A DNA stretch of 64,000 nt from contig OW240915.1 in NCBI GenBank assembly GCA_933207985.1, positions 123,514,594 to 123,578,593 of the forward strand. The letters run 5' to 3'. The stretch comes from Pelobates cultripes. Taxonomy: Eukaryota > Chordata > Amphibia > Anura > Pelobatidae. The position numbers and the translations under genes were made by a program. Shown in pieces: positions 31,601-41,161 of this stretch. Below the pieces are notes generated by a model, which saw nothing but the letters and a program-made list of their open reading frames with translations, did not search any database and was not told where the DNA came from. The number at the start of each line of letters is the position of its first letter. Positions within the stretch are counted from its first letter, which is position 1.

Positions 31601-33487
31601 GGCCCCCTGGCTCTGATCCGAGAGGGGTGGGAAGGAGAGTTGGGGGCCCCAAAGACCTCTATTGTAGATTATGTACTCCGGTTTAGGGACAAAATGGAGA
31701 CTTTCATGGGGGAGGTGTGTGAGAATCTGAGGGCTGCCCAAACCAAGCAGAAGGGGTGGTATGATCGTGATGCCCGAGAAAGAATGTATGGAGTGGGTCA
31801 AAAGGTTCTTGTGCTGATACCCACAAGGCAGAACAAATTGCAGGCAGCATGGGAGGGTCCGTTTACTATTCTGCAGCGGATCAATGATGTAAACTATGTG
31901 GTATCCCTGGATGAGGGGGGAAGGAGGAAAAAGGTGTATCACGTAAATATGATTAAAGCCTATTATGACCGGGAGACTACGGTGTTAACCGTATGTAGTC
32001 TGCCTGGGGACGAGCAAGAACCTGATCCCCTTGTGGATCTACTGGCTGCAACCCGGGATCTAGAGGGCATTGAGGTAGCCCAGGTTAATACACACCTAAC
32101 AGAGGGACAGAGGAGTCAGCTATTTGAGGCCCTTAGACCTTACCATAGTTTCTTCACAGGGAAGCCTGGCAGGGCACGCCTAGTAACCCATAACGTGGAC
32201 ACTGGGGATCACCATCCCCTCAGACAGGCTGCCTATAGAGTATCCTTAGAGGTGAAGGCAGACATTAGGAGGGAAATAGAGGAAATGCTGGAGCTGGGTG
32301 TAATCCGGAAGTCTCACAGCCCCTGGGCCTCCCCAGTGGTGCTGGTCCCCAAGAAGGACAAGACCACTAGATTCTGTGTGGACTACCGGCGGTTGAACCT
32401 GGTAACTGCATTTGATGCATATCCTATGCCACGCATTGATGCATTGCTAGACCAACTAGCTGGTGCTAAGTTCCTAAGTATTATGGATCTCAGCCGAGGG
32501 TACTGGCAGATCCCCATGACCCCTGAAGCGCAAGAGAGATCGGCTTTTATCACTCCCTTTGGGCTATATGAGTTCCAGGTGATGCCCTTTGGGATGAAAA
32601 ATGCCCCTGCCACCTTCCAACGTCTAGTTAATCACCTGCTAGAGGGACAGGAGGGGCATGCGGTAGCATATCTGGATGACATTGCGGTGTTCAGTGATAC
32701 TTGGGAGGAACACCTGCTCCATTTAACACAAGTTGTGGACCGCATAGCAGCAGCTGGGCTCACCATAAAACCAGATAAGTGCCAACTGGGCATGACAGAG
32801 GTTCAGTACCTGGGGCATAGAGTGGGAGGGGGGACTCTTCGCCCTGAGCCCAGTAAGGTAGAGGCTATAATGGCCTGGCCTGTCCCCCAGACCAAAAAGC
32901 AGGTGATGTCATTCCTGGGTACTGCAGGGTACTATAGGAAGTTTGTACCACATTATAGTACCCTGGCCAAACCCCTAACCGATCTCACTAAGAAAGCACT
33001 CCCACGAGTGATTAAGTGGACACCTGAGTGTGAAGTGGCCTTCAGCTCCTTAAAACAGGCCCTTACTGATTCTCCCATACTACAGGCCCCTAATTTCCAC
33101 AGGCGGTTCTTAGTACAGACCGATGCCTCTAATTATGGCCTGGGAGCGGTGCTGAGTCAGGTGGATGAGAAGGGGGATGAGCATCCTATTGTGTATCTCA
33201 GCCGGAAGCTGCTACCTAGGGAAGTGGCCTATGCCACTGTAGAAAAAGAGTGTTTGGCCATAGTTTGGGCCTTGCAAAAACTGCAACCATACCTGTACGG
33301 ACGCCAGTTTACCGTGATTACAGATCACAACCCACTGCATTGGTTACATAGGGTGGCTGGGACAAATGGGAAACTCCTCAGGTGGAGTCTGGTTCTCCAG
33401 CAATACGAGTTTACCATACAGCACAAGAAGGGAAGTACACATGGCAATGCTGATGGTTTGTCCCGCCAGGGGGAAGACTCCACCTAA
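28640..33487 (+). CDS. Gag-Pol polyprotein of the Gmr1-like element (1,615 aa, intact)
   Basis: One unbroken frame. A SAP-like N-terminal helix pair (about 9-36, CRERSIPCRGKTKEELLQAL) precedes Gag. A SCAN-like capsid region (about 213-300: KFRTLQKHPTESYAAVVGHL, then LIKEQFLQLCPADVQEWLLD) leads to a CCHC knuckle (CFICNRMGHLSNTCP, about 353). Protease has DTGADVT (about 417). A Cys-rich spacer of CQSVPEP repeats (about 516-620) follows. Integrase has an HHCC finger (about 765-803), catalytic Asp in VDIVGPL (835), Asp in LTDQGPQF (about 895), Glu in CERFNGTL (about 932) and a GPF module (about 1072). RT has YLDD (about 1342) and RNase H starts at QTDASNYGLGAV (about 1492) and ends DGLSRQ. All catalytic residues are present. 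No frameshift separates gag from pol, so the Gag:Pol ratio must be set otherwise, for example by processing. Confidence 0.96.
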   Translation: MEYQAQSKAALDQLCRERSIPCRGKTKEELLQALVDYDMQQAVQNDASNTAGEIPAAFVRDVPSSGDPLDCYLQTVLKYVDSADANQRLQLILQYQEAAERQAAREHELKMAELERLTASPVSINSRDSSAPKPRAENFPTLDKDGDLDVFLRSFEKVCRQYQLPKDQWAKYLTPGLRGPALEAFAVLPAEFDQDYDAIKAALQKRYNLTPEVYRKKFRTLQKHPTESYAAVVGHLATAFRQWTTGLEITTLESLQDLLIKEQFLQLCPADVQEWLLDRNPKTTLEAGELADFHTANRATVDRSRGFAKGTSSWRTTPPRLPIARPSGPSFVSAPTSGRGGASAMSAQGDSRRCFICNRMGHLSNTCPEKRRPAPSSGGVQPARAPSSVLFVTKSEGNNNVNLQPVTVGEKVTVGLRDTGADVTLVRPELVRSEDFIPGRTLAVKGIGGIRPAVPMARVYLDWGAGRGLRDVGVSDNIPTNVLLGTDLGRLLSQYVPESDRCYELKPCRGPAVERTGCKCLCKLLCLEGGRNVCQSVPEPRVSVESCNKVCRQLCWEGGQSEHVCQSVPEPDMSAIRCESVPRQSHWEGGQSESVYQSVPEPNLSGVPCEGVPSANHGEGEAEVPTVAVVTRQRSYPNREQGLPQPANPERMSTGEHPDGGTWESRTLLPFPPVVQGQESVSEPPIDSETEARCPEFQQAQRADPTLEVLRERARQPHTDGDRERVYWDNERLYRETITTVGQEPWVTDRQLVVPQRYRDQLLKIAHAIPMAGHLGVARTKSRLSHHFYWPGMGTDVANYCRSCPECQRVGKPGEVGKAPLIPLPIVGEPFERIAVDIVGPLAISSSSGKRYILTVVDYATRYPEAVALSSIRADKVADALLSIFSRVGFPREMLTDQGPQFTSDLMQSLCKIVQVEHLVTSPYHPQTNGLCERFNGTLKQMLRTFVESQGKDWERYLPHLLFAYREVPQESTGFSPFELLYGRRVRGPLALIREGWEGELGAPKTSIVDYVLRFRDKMETFMGEVCENLRAAQTKQKGWYDRDARERMYGVGQKVLVLIPTRQNKLQAAWEGPFTILQRINDVNYVVSLDEGGRRKKVYHVNMIKAYYDRETTVLTVCSLPGDEQEPDPLVDLLAATRDLEGIEVAQVNTHLTEGQRSQLFEALRPYHSFFTGKPGRARLVTHNVDTGDHHPLRQAAYRVSLEVKADIRREIEEMLELGVIRKSHSPWASPVVLVPKKDKTTRFCVDYRRLNLVTAFDAYPMPRIDALLDQLAGAKFLSIMDLSRGYWQIPMTPEAQERSAFITPFGLYEFQVMPFGMKNAPATFQRLVNHLLEGQEGHAVAYLDDIAVFSDTWEEHLLHLTQVVDRIAAAGLTIKPDKCQLGMTEVQYLGHRVGGGTLRPEPSKVEAIMAWPVPQTKKQVMSFLGTAGYYRKFVPHYSTLAKPLTDLTKKALPRVIKWTPECEVAFSSLKQALTDSPILQAPNFHRRFLVQTDASNYGLGAVLSQVDEKGDEHPIVYLSRKLLPREVAYATVEKECLAIVWALQKLQPYLYGRQFTVITDHNPLHWLHRVAGTNGKLLRWSLVLQQYEFTIQHKKGSTHGNADGLSRQGEDST

Positions 33488-33532
33488 TACGCAAGGTAGA
33501 GGCATGTGAGCCTTCTCCCATTGCGTCTCCTA

Positions 33533-33543
33533 TTTGGGGGAGG
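33533..33543 (+). promoter_or_regulatory. Polypurine tract of the Gmr1-like element
   Basis: TTGGGGGAGG-type purine run immediately before the TGTCACGG start of the 3' LTR. Confidence 0.75.
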
Positions 33544-34843
33544 TGTCACGGCAAGGGTGTATAATTTATTATGACACTATGGAATATCATCTTTTAATGT
33601 GATTTCTTGTAGTAAAGGGCACAAATTACAGAGATGCTATTGCTGAGGTCAACAGGGGTTACATCTTTTGAAGCTGGGACCCCCACAGAGGGCAGATGAC
33701 AGAAGGGGTAGTGTGAATGGCATAGGAATGTGAAAAGGATTTTACTGTATGAATGTGAAGTCTGCAAGGTGAGAGGTTCTACACTTGGAAAAGTCTGAAT
33801 GTCTCTTCATCCATTTGGCCTGTATTTTGTAAGTGATGAGTAAATCTCTTTGATATGTAAATGCCATTAGCTTTGTTCTAGTATCATATCCAAAGGAAGG
33901 ACAAAAACATTCATATTTACCCCCACAGAATAATAATTAAGCCTCATTTTTGTTATATTTGGAATGTGACAAGCGCCATCTTCTAACCAAGTCCAAACAT
34001 GAGTGGCCTAACTTGACCCTAGGGAAAGGAATTGTGATGTCCGTCCTATTGGATCGTGGGTGGGACGTGCAACATGTCTATGGAATGGGAAAATAATAAC
34101 AAATTTGTAGATGCAATTATTATTTCTGTGGCAGGTACAAAAAAGAAGATAGAGTCAAATGTTTCCATTTGGATTGACAGTGGTCTGGAACAAAGGAGGT
34201 GGTCAGTTATTATTTCTGTAGGTACGCCTTAACTCCACCCCTGGGCAAGACTTGATAAACCACAGGGTATATATCTAATGATCCTGAAGGGTGTTGGTGT
34301 ACTTGCTTGGGGCCAAGATCTAATTTTGAGTGAGTCACCACGTTTCCTTGCCAGAGACCCCCTGGACAGAAGTTGTACTTTCAAAACCTAAGTGAGTAAT
34401 TAGGACTTCTGTATTTTATCCTTTTTGTTTTTACCTGTTGTTGGTGTAAATAATTTGTTTATCATATATTTTTATATGCACTGTGACTATCTTTTGCTCA
34501 TAATAAACATTCATTTATTAAGTTTTGCCTTTGTCTGGTTAAGAATCACGTTACCTGAAGAGACTAGTTAGTATTTTTATAATTCCTTAAATATTGTACT
34601 AAGTAATATTTGGTGGGTTTTATTATTGATTTACCTGGGGGACCAAGGCACCCCATTTATAAATTGTCTTGGTGGTGGCAGCGTTAAAGTAGTAATAGTT
34701 ATATTATTATGTTTAAGTGTGGGTGGTGTTAAAGGGGGATTTTGTCATTATTTCCGGTCTAGTGCAGACAAATAGTGTACTTTAACCCTTTCACCACCAC
34801 AACTACGTCACGCACACTCTTGGAGTAGGGTGCGTTCGTGACA
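33544..34843 (+). repeat. 3' LTR of the Gmr1-like element
   Basis: 1,300 bp, the complete form of the LTR. It ends GTTCGTGACA and is followed by the TAAAG duplication and resumed L1-a sequence. Confidence 0.93.
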
Positions 34844-34848
34844 TAAAG

Positions 34849-37002
34849 CTTTACACCTCAATCATTGCAGATCGATTAAAAACATGTATCCCGACTTTAA
34901 TACATCAGGACCAAGCTGGATTTATATATGGCAGAGTAGCATCAGACGGATTAAGAAGAATAATGGATGTACATGACGCTGCGAATAGGAAAAGAGCTCC
35001 CCTTCTGACCCTGTCACTAGATGCTGAGAAAGCGTTTGACAGGGTCAGATGGGACTTTCTGGGAAACACATTGAAATCATATGGTATAGTAGGAACAGTT
35101 TATGACGCCATTATGGCGTTATACACAGTTCCCTCGGCAAGGACTATTGGCCCTGGGAAAGAGGCAGATTGGTTCACTATTAAAAACGGAACCAGGCAAG
35201 GATGTCCTCTTTCCACGTTACTTTATGTTTTAACTATTGAGCCTCTTGCAGAAGATATAAGACAAAACGGAAAGATTGAGGGGTTTTGGCTTAATAATTT
35301 AGAACATAAGATTAATCTATATGCTGATGATGTCATGCTTATGATGCAGAATCCTAGATCATCACTGCCGGAATTGATAAGAATACCAGACCATTATAGT
35401 GTATTCTCAAATTATAAATTAAATATTAATAAGACCACAATAATGACAACTAATTTACCTAGGGAAGATAAGGACTTTATTAAAATATCCTATGATTTTG
35501 TCTGGGTTAAGGAATATATCTCATTTCTTGGCATAAAAATAACAAGAGACATAAATAGAGTTATTGAAGTTAACTTCCTTCCTCTTATAAAAAATACTAA
35601 TAAAGTATTAAAAGAATGGGCCGGCAGGGAGATCTCTTGGATAGGCCGCATAAATACTATTCGATCATATATTTTGCCTAAATGGAATTATCTCTTTAGA
35701 ATGATACCTATACAAGTTCCCAACCCTTGGTTAAAAATGATACAGTCAGCTTTTTCTAAATTTATTTGAAAAGGTAAAAAACCAAGAATAAGCTTACAGT
35801 TAATATCTAAGAAAAGAAAGGATGGAGGCCTTGCTGCCCCAAATATAATTGAATACCATAATGCATGTATGTTGGCCCATACCGTTAATACGTTAAGTGT
35901 AGATCAAAAAGATCAATCTTGGCATCATATAGAGCAATCATTAGTAGAGACAAGCAGCCTATCTTCTCTGTTTTGGACAACAAGGAGGAATTTAAATAAA
36001 AATAATTTGGTTCATCCAGAAAATTCGACAATCATAGATAGTATATGGAGATTCTGGTATAAATTTAAGAAAAATTATAAAATAGAATATAGAATATTCC
36101 CTTTCCTACCCATGGAGGTGATTACTAATAATATTGACGATATTAATATTAGTGGTTGGATACAAAAAGGTATTACGCATATTCAACAAATTATAGATAT
36201 AAAGGATCTTAAGTCATTTAGCCAGTTACAGGTAGAATTCGGGATTGAAAGTAAGGAGGTATTCACATATCTAAGAGTTAAGTTTTATTTGGCAAAATTC
36301 TTGGATATTCAGCTTAATAAAAATATAAGTAACATTAAGAAGATTATGGAAACATATAGAACTAAAGGTCATATTTCTAGATGTTATGAATTTTTAAAGC
36401 TTTCTCAGAAGGTCCCTCTTTGGAAATCTAAGATTAAGTGGGAAAAAGATCTACAAATGGTAATCTCCGAGCAAGATATGACAAACGCGATAGAGAGAGT
36501 TAATAAATTGGTACATTGCTTGAACATAGTAGAGAATTTTTATAAACTCCTAAATAGATGGTATATGGTCCCAGAAAAACTGGCTAAAATGTATGTAGAT
36601 CAGAGTCCTTTTTGTTGGCGTTGTGAAGATGGGAAAGGAGATTATCTCCATACCTGGTGGTATTGTAAAGTTTTAAGTAAAATATGGAAGGAGGTATACA
36701 AGCAGATTTATAACTCATGTCAGCTAAATATACCCTTTACACCACAAAGTTTTTTGTTACATCTGGGATGGCCTTCTATGTCTTTTGAGAAACAAATGCT
36801 GATAATACATATATTAATGGCAGTAAAGTTAGCGGTGGCTAGAAACTGGAAAAGTAAAAAAGAAATACAGTGGAGTGAAATTAAAACACAGGTAATATAT
36901 CAATGTAAGATGGAAAAGGGAATAATTTTAGGCAACTCTGTAGGTTTGAAGAAATACAGCAAATGGGAAATAATGGTTGATAATTTTATTACTAATTATT
37001 AG
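34849..37002 (+). pseudogene. L1-a ORF2, part 2: RT core and C-terminal domain
   Basis: This resumes the RT after the gypsy insertion: DQAGFIYGRVASDGLRR, LSLDAEKAFDRVRW, NGTRQGCPLS and NLYADDVML (near 35320) are the standard RT motifs. A TGA at 35767 after SAFSKFI interrupts it, and the same frame continues with KGKKPRISL and DGGLAAPNIIEYHNA. The C-terminal part (35869-37002) is open and contains the Cys/His motif CWRCEDGKGDYLHTWWYC near 36615. Only the one stop prevents a full product from this half. Confidence 0.92.
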
Positions 37003-37345
37003 AACTTATAATTCTGAGGATATGAGCTTCCCCGAATGTGATATCGATTCTCGAGGAACTTTAGTAACACCGTACCTTATGTGAAGGATGGGAAAATTGG
37101 ATAGTGTAGGTATGGTTCCCCGGGATTGTATGTATGTGCGAATGGAATGTTTTAGGCTTTTTTATTCACCTCTTTTTGCAATTTATGTGAATTATAGATA
37201 TGAATATTTAAATTCGTTATATAATGGAAATGTTGTTTATATATGGAAACATATTAGAAATGTAAACGCTGCAATAGAGGAATTGACTGCATCATGTAAA
37301 TTGTGAAAATTTGAAAAAAAAAATATATATAAAAAAAAAAAAAAA
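37003..37345 (+). other. L1-a 3' UTR and A-rich tail
   Basis: About 310 bp without a conserved frame, ending in an A-rich tract interrupted by TATATAT (37315-37347), followed by the right target duplication. Confidence 0.8.
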
Positions 37346-37360
37346 AAGTTCACTAAACTG

Positions 37361-37965
37361 TTCGTTTTATTTTATTGGTTCGGTAAACCATTCGTTTACC
37401 GAACAGAGACCACCCTGGGTAGCAATTAGAACATGGAACACTGGGTAACTATACGAAAACTGCAAGTTAATTGAGTGCTCCTAGGTAAACGAGGGGAGCC
37501 GAACGAGGGGAGCACTCTTCACGAATCAGCTTTATTCCATCACAGGTGGTTTTCGTATAAATTCATCCGAATGGAGACCGGCTCTTGCTACCAATTCTGT
37601 GGAACTCTGGATCGGATACAACCACATGGCGATCCAGTCAAACACAAAAACTACCGAATGGATTTTTGTGAAATTTGGATATGTTGCTCACAGTATTGTG
37701 AGTATTGTTATATTGTTATGATGTGCATAAAGTATAATTCTAAAAATTGTGAAACATAGTAATTTATGTGGCCAGCAGATAATTGAGTTTAGTATGTTGC
37801 TGAAACTCAATTATCTGGCCTGGCTCAGAGGAAGAGTTTGTACTGTATAAATTGAATGCCTGTTGCTTCGAATAAATCAGTCTTGTTCCAGCATTAAGCT
37901 TTGGCTCATGTGTGGCTTATTTTGGCGATACCAGCGTTATTCTGCTCTGTGGATTATTGGCGTTA
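37361..37965 (+). repeat. LTR-like sequence split by L1-a
   Basis: It has TATAAATTG near 37845, then GAATAAATC near 37871, then 'ttggcgttatttggctattggg' at about 37948-37970 after a possible LTR end, a promoter/polyA arrangement typical of LTRs. An inverted repeat (about 37777-37831: GCAGATAATTGAGTTT..AAACTCAATTATCTGGC) is prominent. The left part probably lies before 22563, on the other side of L1-a. No paired LTR or internal region was found, so this is tentative. Confidence 0.4.
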
Positions 37966-38311
37966 TTTGGCTATTGGGAAAAAGGGAATACTTGACAGAG
38001 ATATTGATTACTACCGTCACAGTGATCTTGTCATGTTGTCATGATCTTGTCACTTTTGCTGTAACTTCTGTCTATAAATATGTTTGCCTGAGCCTTAATA
38101 CATTGGTAGTAGCCCAATTTGAAACACGTTGTCTGTGTATGACTGAAAGGCTCTCCCCAGACGTTCGGTCCAAAGTGAGGTGCCTGGAACGCTTTGCCCA
38201 GCAGTTTATTATGACCCCAACAAATAGCATCTTGGTTATTTCATTCCAAATCCATTGCGGTGGTGTACACAATTATGAAAATAGTGTCAGTGTATCCAAA
38301 TATTTTTAGAA
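37966..38311. other. No recognised feature
   Basis: Between the LTR-like piece and a MITE. A 148-codon open frame (37863-38309) crosses it but has no recognisable domain and overlaps the LTR-like sequence, so it is not called as a gene. Confidence 0.5.
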
Positions 38312-38743
38312 CTAAAGGATTACTATAGTGTCAGGAAAACAAAGTGGTTTTCCTGACACTATAGTGCCCTGAGGGTGCCCCCACCCTCAGGGTCCACCTC
38401 CCGTGGTGCTGAAGGGGTTAAAACCTCCCCTCCCCCACCGACGTCAGCTCCCCGTCTGACGTCAGTGGAGCCGAATGCGCAAGCGCGGCGTGAGCATTCA
38501 CAGTGTCCATAGGATAGCATTTCTCAATGCTTTCCTATGGACGCTCTGCGCGATGGAGGCATAATTTGCCTCCAGCATAGCAGATGCGCCTCTAGTGGCT
38601 GTCCAGAAGACAGCCACTAGAGGCTGGCTTAACCCCAAATGTAAACATAGCAGTTTGTATCTGAAGGGTTAAAATCTGAGGGACCTGGCACCCAGACCAC
38701 TTCATTGAGCTGAAGTGGTCTGTGTGACTATAGTGTCCCTTAA
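38312..38743. mobile_element. TTAA-type MITE, copy 1 of a pair
   Basis: It starts (C)TAAAGGATTACTATAGTG and ends TGACTATAGTGTCCCTTAA. A hairpin AGGAAAACAAAGTGGTTTTCCT lies near the left end, and a second one around GTCCATAGGA..TCCTATGGAC (38503-38544). The same layout recurs at 39570-40059. No coding sequence. Confidence 0.85.
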
Positions 38744-39569
38744 CTGTAAAACCACCAAAAATCAGCCACAAGTTCTGTTCCTGATGTGATGCATCCCACA
38801 AACTCAGCAAAAAGAAAAAATATCACTGACTTCAACTGGCTAGAAATGTACAAATCCCTTTTATGTTGTTAAATTTGCAACATTAGGTTGGGACACAGCA
38901 GTATGGACAGAACAAGCAAAATACATTAACATGTTTCGTGCCTAAGCAAAGGTTTTGTTCTCAATGATTATTTCATTTTGGTTTTCACATGCCAAACATT
39001 AAAAAATATATGTTTCCCTTAATTATACATATCAGTATATTAATTATATTTTTATATATCTTGAAACACAAAGAAATATCTACCTCAAATACAAAGTGAA
39101 TTAAATCATTGAGTACAACAAATATAAACACAAAGAAATATCTACCTCAAATAAAAAGTGAATTAAATCATCAAGTTCAATAAATAGAAATCAATTTAAA
39201 TCATGTAATTACAGATATGTATTAAAAAGATGAGTGATGTGTCTGTTATACCAATCAACACCAAATGCAAGTGTATTTAGAAAATAAAGAATTCATATTT
39301 CTAACAATGTCACAGCACTTTACAAAAACTATGGATATAGAAAAAAGGTACCAACGAAATTCATTAACACCAGCCATCTGTATTTGCATGGAATTTCGAA
39401 GCACAGGCACTTTAGCTAGTGTAATAATTATCCAGTGCATAGGGATAGCGTTAGTAGTTTAGTGAGGACAGTAATAGTTCATAGGTGGCAGCTATTGTTG
39501 CTGTTTTAGAATAAAATAATCTGCTTTCCCTCCTATGTTGGGTGTGAGGTTAAAACAAGATTGGTATTA
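38744..39569. other. Non-coding sequence with one tandem duplication
   Basis: AT-rich, no gene or transposon recognised apart from the 62-bp duplication at 39064-39187. Confidence 0.6.
39064..39187 (+). repeat. 62-bp tandem duplication
   Basis: AAACACAAAGAAATATCTAC starts at 39064 and again at 39126. The two units differ at a few positions. Confidence 0.85.
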
Positions 39570-40059
39570 TTAAAGGATCACTATAGCATCAGGAAAACAA
39601 ACTTGTTTTCCTGACACTATATAACCCTTAGACCCCCCCACCCTCAGGGTCCCCTTTCCACTGGGCTGAAGTGGTTAAAACCCCTTCAGCCACTTACCTT
39701 CATCCAGTACCGGACTCCCTCAGCGCCGGTGACCTCCCCCCTCCGCCCCCCCGCTGACATCAGCTCCCGAGTGGAGCAGAATGCGCATGCCCATTCAAAC
39801 AGTCCATAGGAAAGCATTTCTGAATGCTTTCCTATGGACTTTCTGCATGCTGAATGCGATTTTCGCATCCAGCGTCGCAGAAGCGCCTTTAGCGGCTGTC
39901 AGGAAGACAGCCACTAGAGGCTGGATTACGCCTGCAATGTAAAGATCAGTTTCTCTGAAACTGCTATGTTTACATCTGGAGGGTTAAAACCTGGGGGACC
40001 TGACACCCAGGCCACTTTATTGAGCTGAAGTGTTCTGGGTGACTATAGTGTCCCTTTAA
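39570..40059. mobile_element. TTAA-type MITE, copy 2 of a pair
   Basis: TTAA at 39570-39573 and 40056-40059. The ends are TTAAAGGATCACTATAGC and GTGACTATAGTGTCCCTTTAA. The internal stem GTCCATAGGAAAGCATT..AATGCTTTCCTATGGAC (about 39801-39840) is perfect. It lies 0.5 kb downstream, in gene sense, of the ADCY1 exon 1 donor. Confidence 0.88.
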
Positions 40060-40552
40060 GTATAAAGAACTCTGGGAGGCCCAACTCGCTCTGTACAGTT
40101 TAGCTAGACAAGGGTCCCACCCTGTTAGAATGTGTTGCTAGCGTTAAGGGTATGGCACTGTGTGGGATAGATAGAGGAGTTTTGGTAACAGTCGGGCTGA
40201 TAAGGTTGACTGTAATGATATATCATGGTTTTAAAGTTTAATGAAAGGTTGAAGAATGTATTTGACTTCTTAAGAAATATGTATTATTTATTTTAAACCC
40301 TACAATAAAGTTGAAGCCTTTTATGTTCATGTACAGTCTTGTGCATTTTTTCTTTTATATGTCTATTAATCTGAGTGTATTTTAAGTTTGTAATTTCTTA
40401 TATTTTTTGCAATGGTCATGATTTCTCAGCTGACCAGAATAGTTATGCAGTGCTTATTTACAGTTTACAGCTTGCTTAAACGTGTATTTAGAATTTGCAA
40501 TTCGTTAGTTAAAATACCATTTAAAATAATGATGGGAATAAAATACTCCTAC
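40060..40552. other. Start of ADCY1 intron 1
   Basis: AT-rich sequence between the exon 1 donor and the nearest MITE; nothing further recognised. Confidence 0.55.
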
Positions 40553-41161
40553 CGTTTTCCACAGCTTTTGTCTTTTTGGGTTGACAGACGAGGCTGTAAC
40601 AATAATGTGTGAAATGGAGACCGTAAGACCAAAAGCTATCGCCATGAGGGTCCTTACTGGAAGAAGGGCATAGGACACAAATGTCAAAAGCATTAGTTGC
40701 CACATTCCGTTCTCCGATGAAGCAGGAGATTCGAAGCCATAGGTTCCCAGAGAGAAAGGACAACAGAGAAAAGAGAAAGTAAAACTGAAGAGTAAGGTAA
40801 GTTTAACTATTTGCTGCAGCTGAGTGACCTGTAGGTACTTGACATTGGTGACTATGAAAAGAGAAACAAATATAATACAGTGTACTGGGTGAGAGCCTTT
40901 GGAGATTGTCAAATTAGAACCAGACATTAGCTCTACGAGCGTCAAAGTCGCTGTCATGACGATCAGAAGGGCAAGTGCCTTCAATGTAGAAGTTTGCTCC
41001 AGCTTGAGGTTGTAATTTTGAAAGAGGGATTCCAGTTCTTTGCAATCAAATTCATCTTCGCATACGATGCTATCCAATGGAGGGGCGGATGAGCAGAGGC
41101 ACTTCTTTCTTCTGGTTTTAATTTTCTGAAACGGTATCTCCTCCATATTAATGCCATTCAT
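40553..41161 (-). CDS. adcy1: Adenylyl cyclase type 1, first coding exon
   Basis: Encodes the N-terminus of a membrane adenylyl cyclase (ATP to cAMP), 203 codons in phase 0 ending at WKT, followed by donor G|GTAGGA (GT at 40552-40551). The cytosolic N-terminus (1-59) includes CEDEFDCKELESLFQNYNLKLEQ. Hydrophobic segments sit at about 60-79, 93-109, 119-137, 153-172 and 173-191, the first five of the six helices of membrane domain 1. The stretches KGSHPVHCI, LCCPFSLG and TFVSYALLPVR are, from knowledge of the family, diagnostic for type 1 (Ca2+/calmodulin-stimulated, neuronal) rather than types 2, 3 or 8. Catalytic domains lie on later exons, which would be below position 1. The start could be Met1 (41161) or Met6 (MEEIPFQK). 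No lesions. Confidence 0.93.

Larger units (their letters stand above)
27190..34843 (+). mobile_element. Full-length Gmr1-like Ty3/gypsy retrotransposon (IN before RT)
   Basis: Direct LTRs (27190-28431 and 33544-34843), both TGTCACGG...GTGACA, are flanked by the 5-bp duplication TAAAG (27185-27189 and 34844-34848). Between them are a primer-binding site, one continuous 1,615-codon gag-pol frame and a purine tract. The LTRs differ by seven substitutions over 1,242 aligned bases (about 0.6%) plus one 58-bp deletion in the 5' LTR. Pol domain order is protease, integrase, RT, RNase H, the copia-like order that defines the Gmr1 clade within Ty3/gypsy. With an undamaged ORF it is the youngest autonomous element here. 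It sits inside L1-a ORF2 and is antisense to ADCY1. Confidence 0.95.
22579..37345 (+). mobile_element. Near full-length L1 LINE (L1-a), split by a gypsy insertion
   Basis: A 15-bp duplication AAGTTCACTAAACTG lies at 22564-22578 and 37346-37360, the right copy following an A-rich tail. Removing the gypsy element and its extra TAAAG gives about 7.1 kb: a GC-rich 5' UTR (22579 to about 22760), ORF1 (23603-24513), an unusually long inter-ORF region, ORF2 (25568-37002 without the insertion, about 1,258 codons) and a 3' UTR. Length and order are those of a complete L1. ORF2 has an in-frame TAA at 25649, a frameshift near 26405 and a TGA at 35767, so it is recently dead or carries few lesions. Confidence 0.93.

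Noticed and set aside
27190..34843. The IN-before-RT order as a mis-join of two gypsy elements
   Set aside because: The frame is continuous, the flanking LTRs are nearly identical, the target duplication is perfect, and the same order is known in the Gmr1 clade.
37863..38309. 148-codon plus-strand frame as a host gene
   Set aside because: No recognisable domain; it starts within an LTR-like sequence, shows no intron signals and has unremarkable composition.
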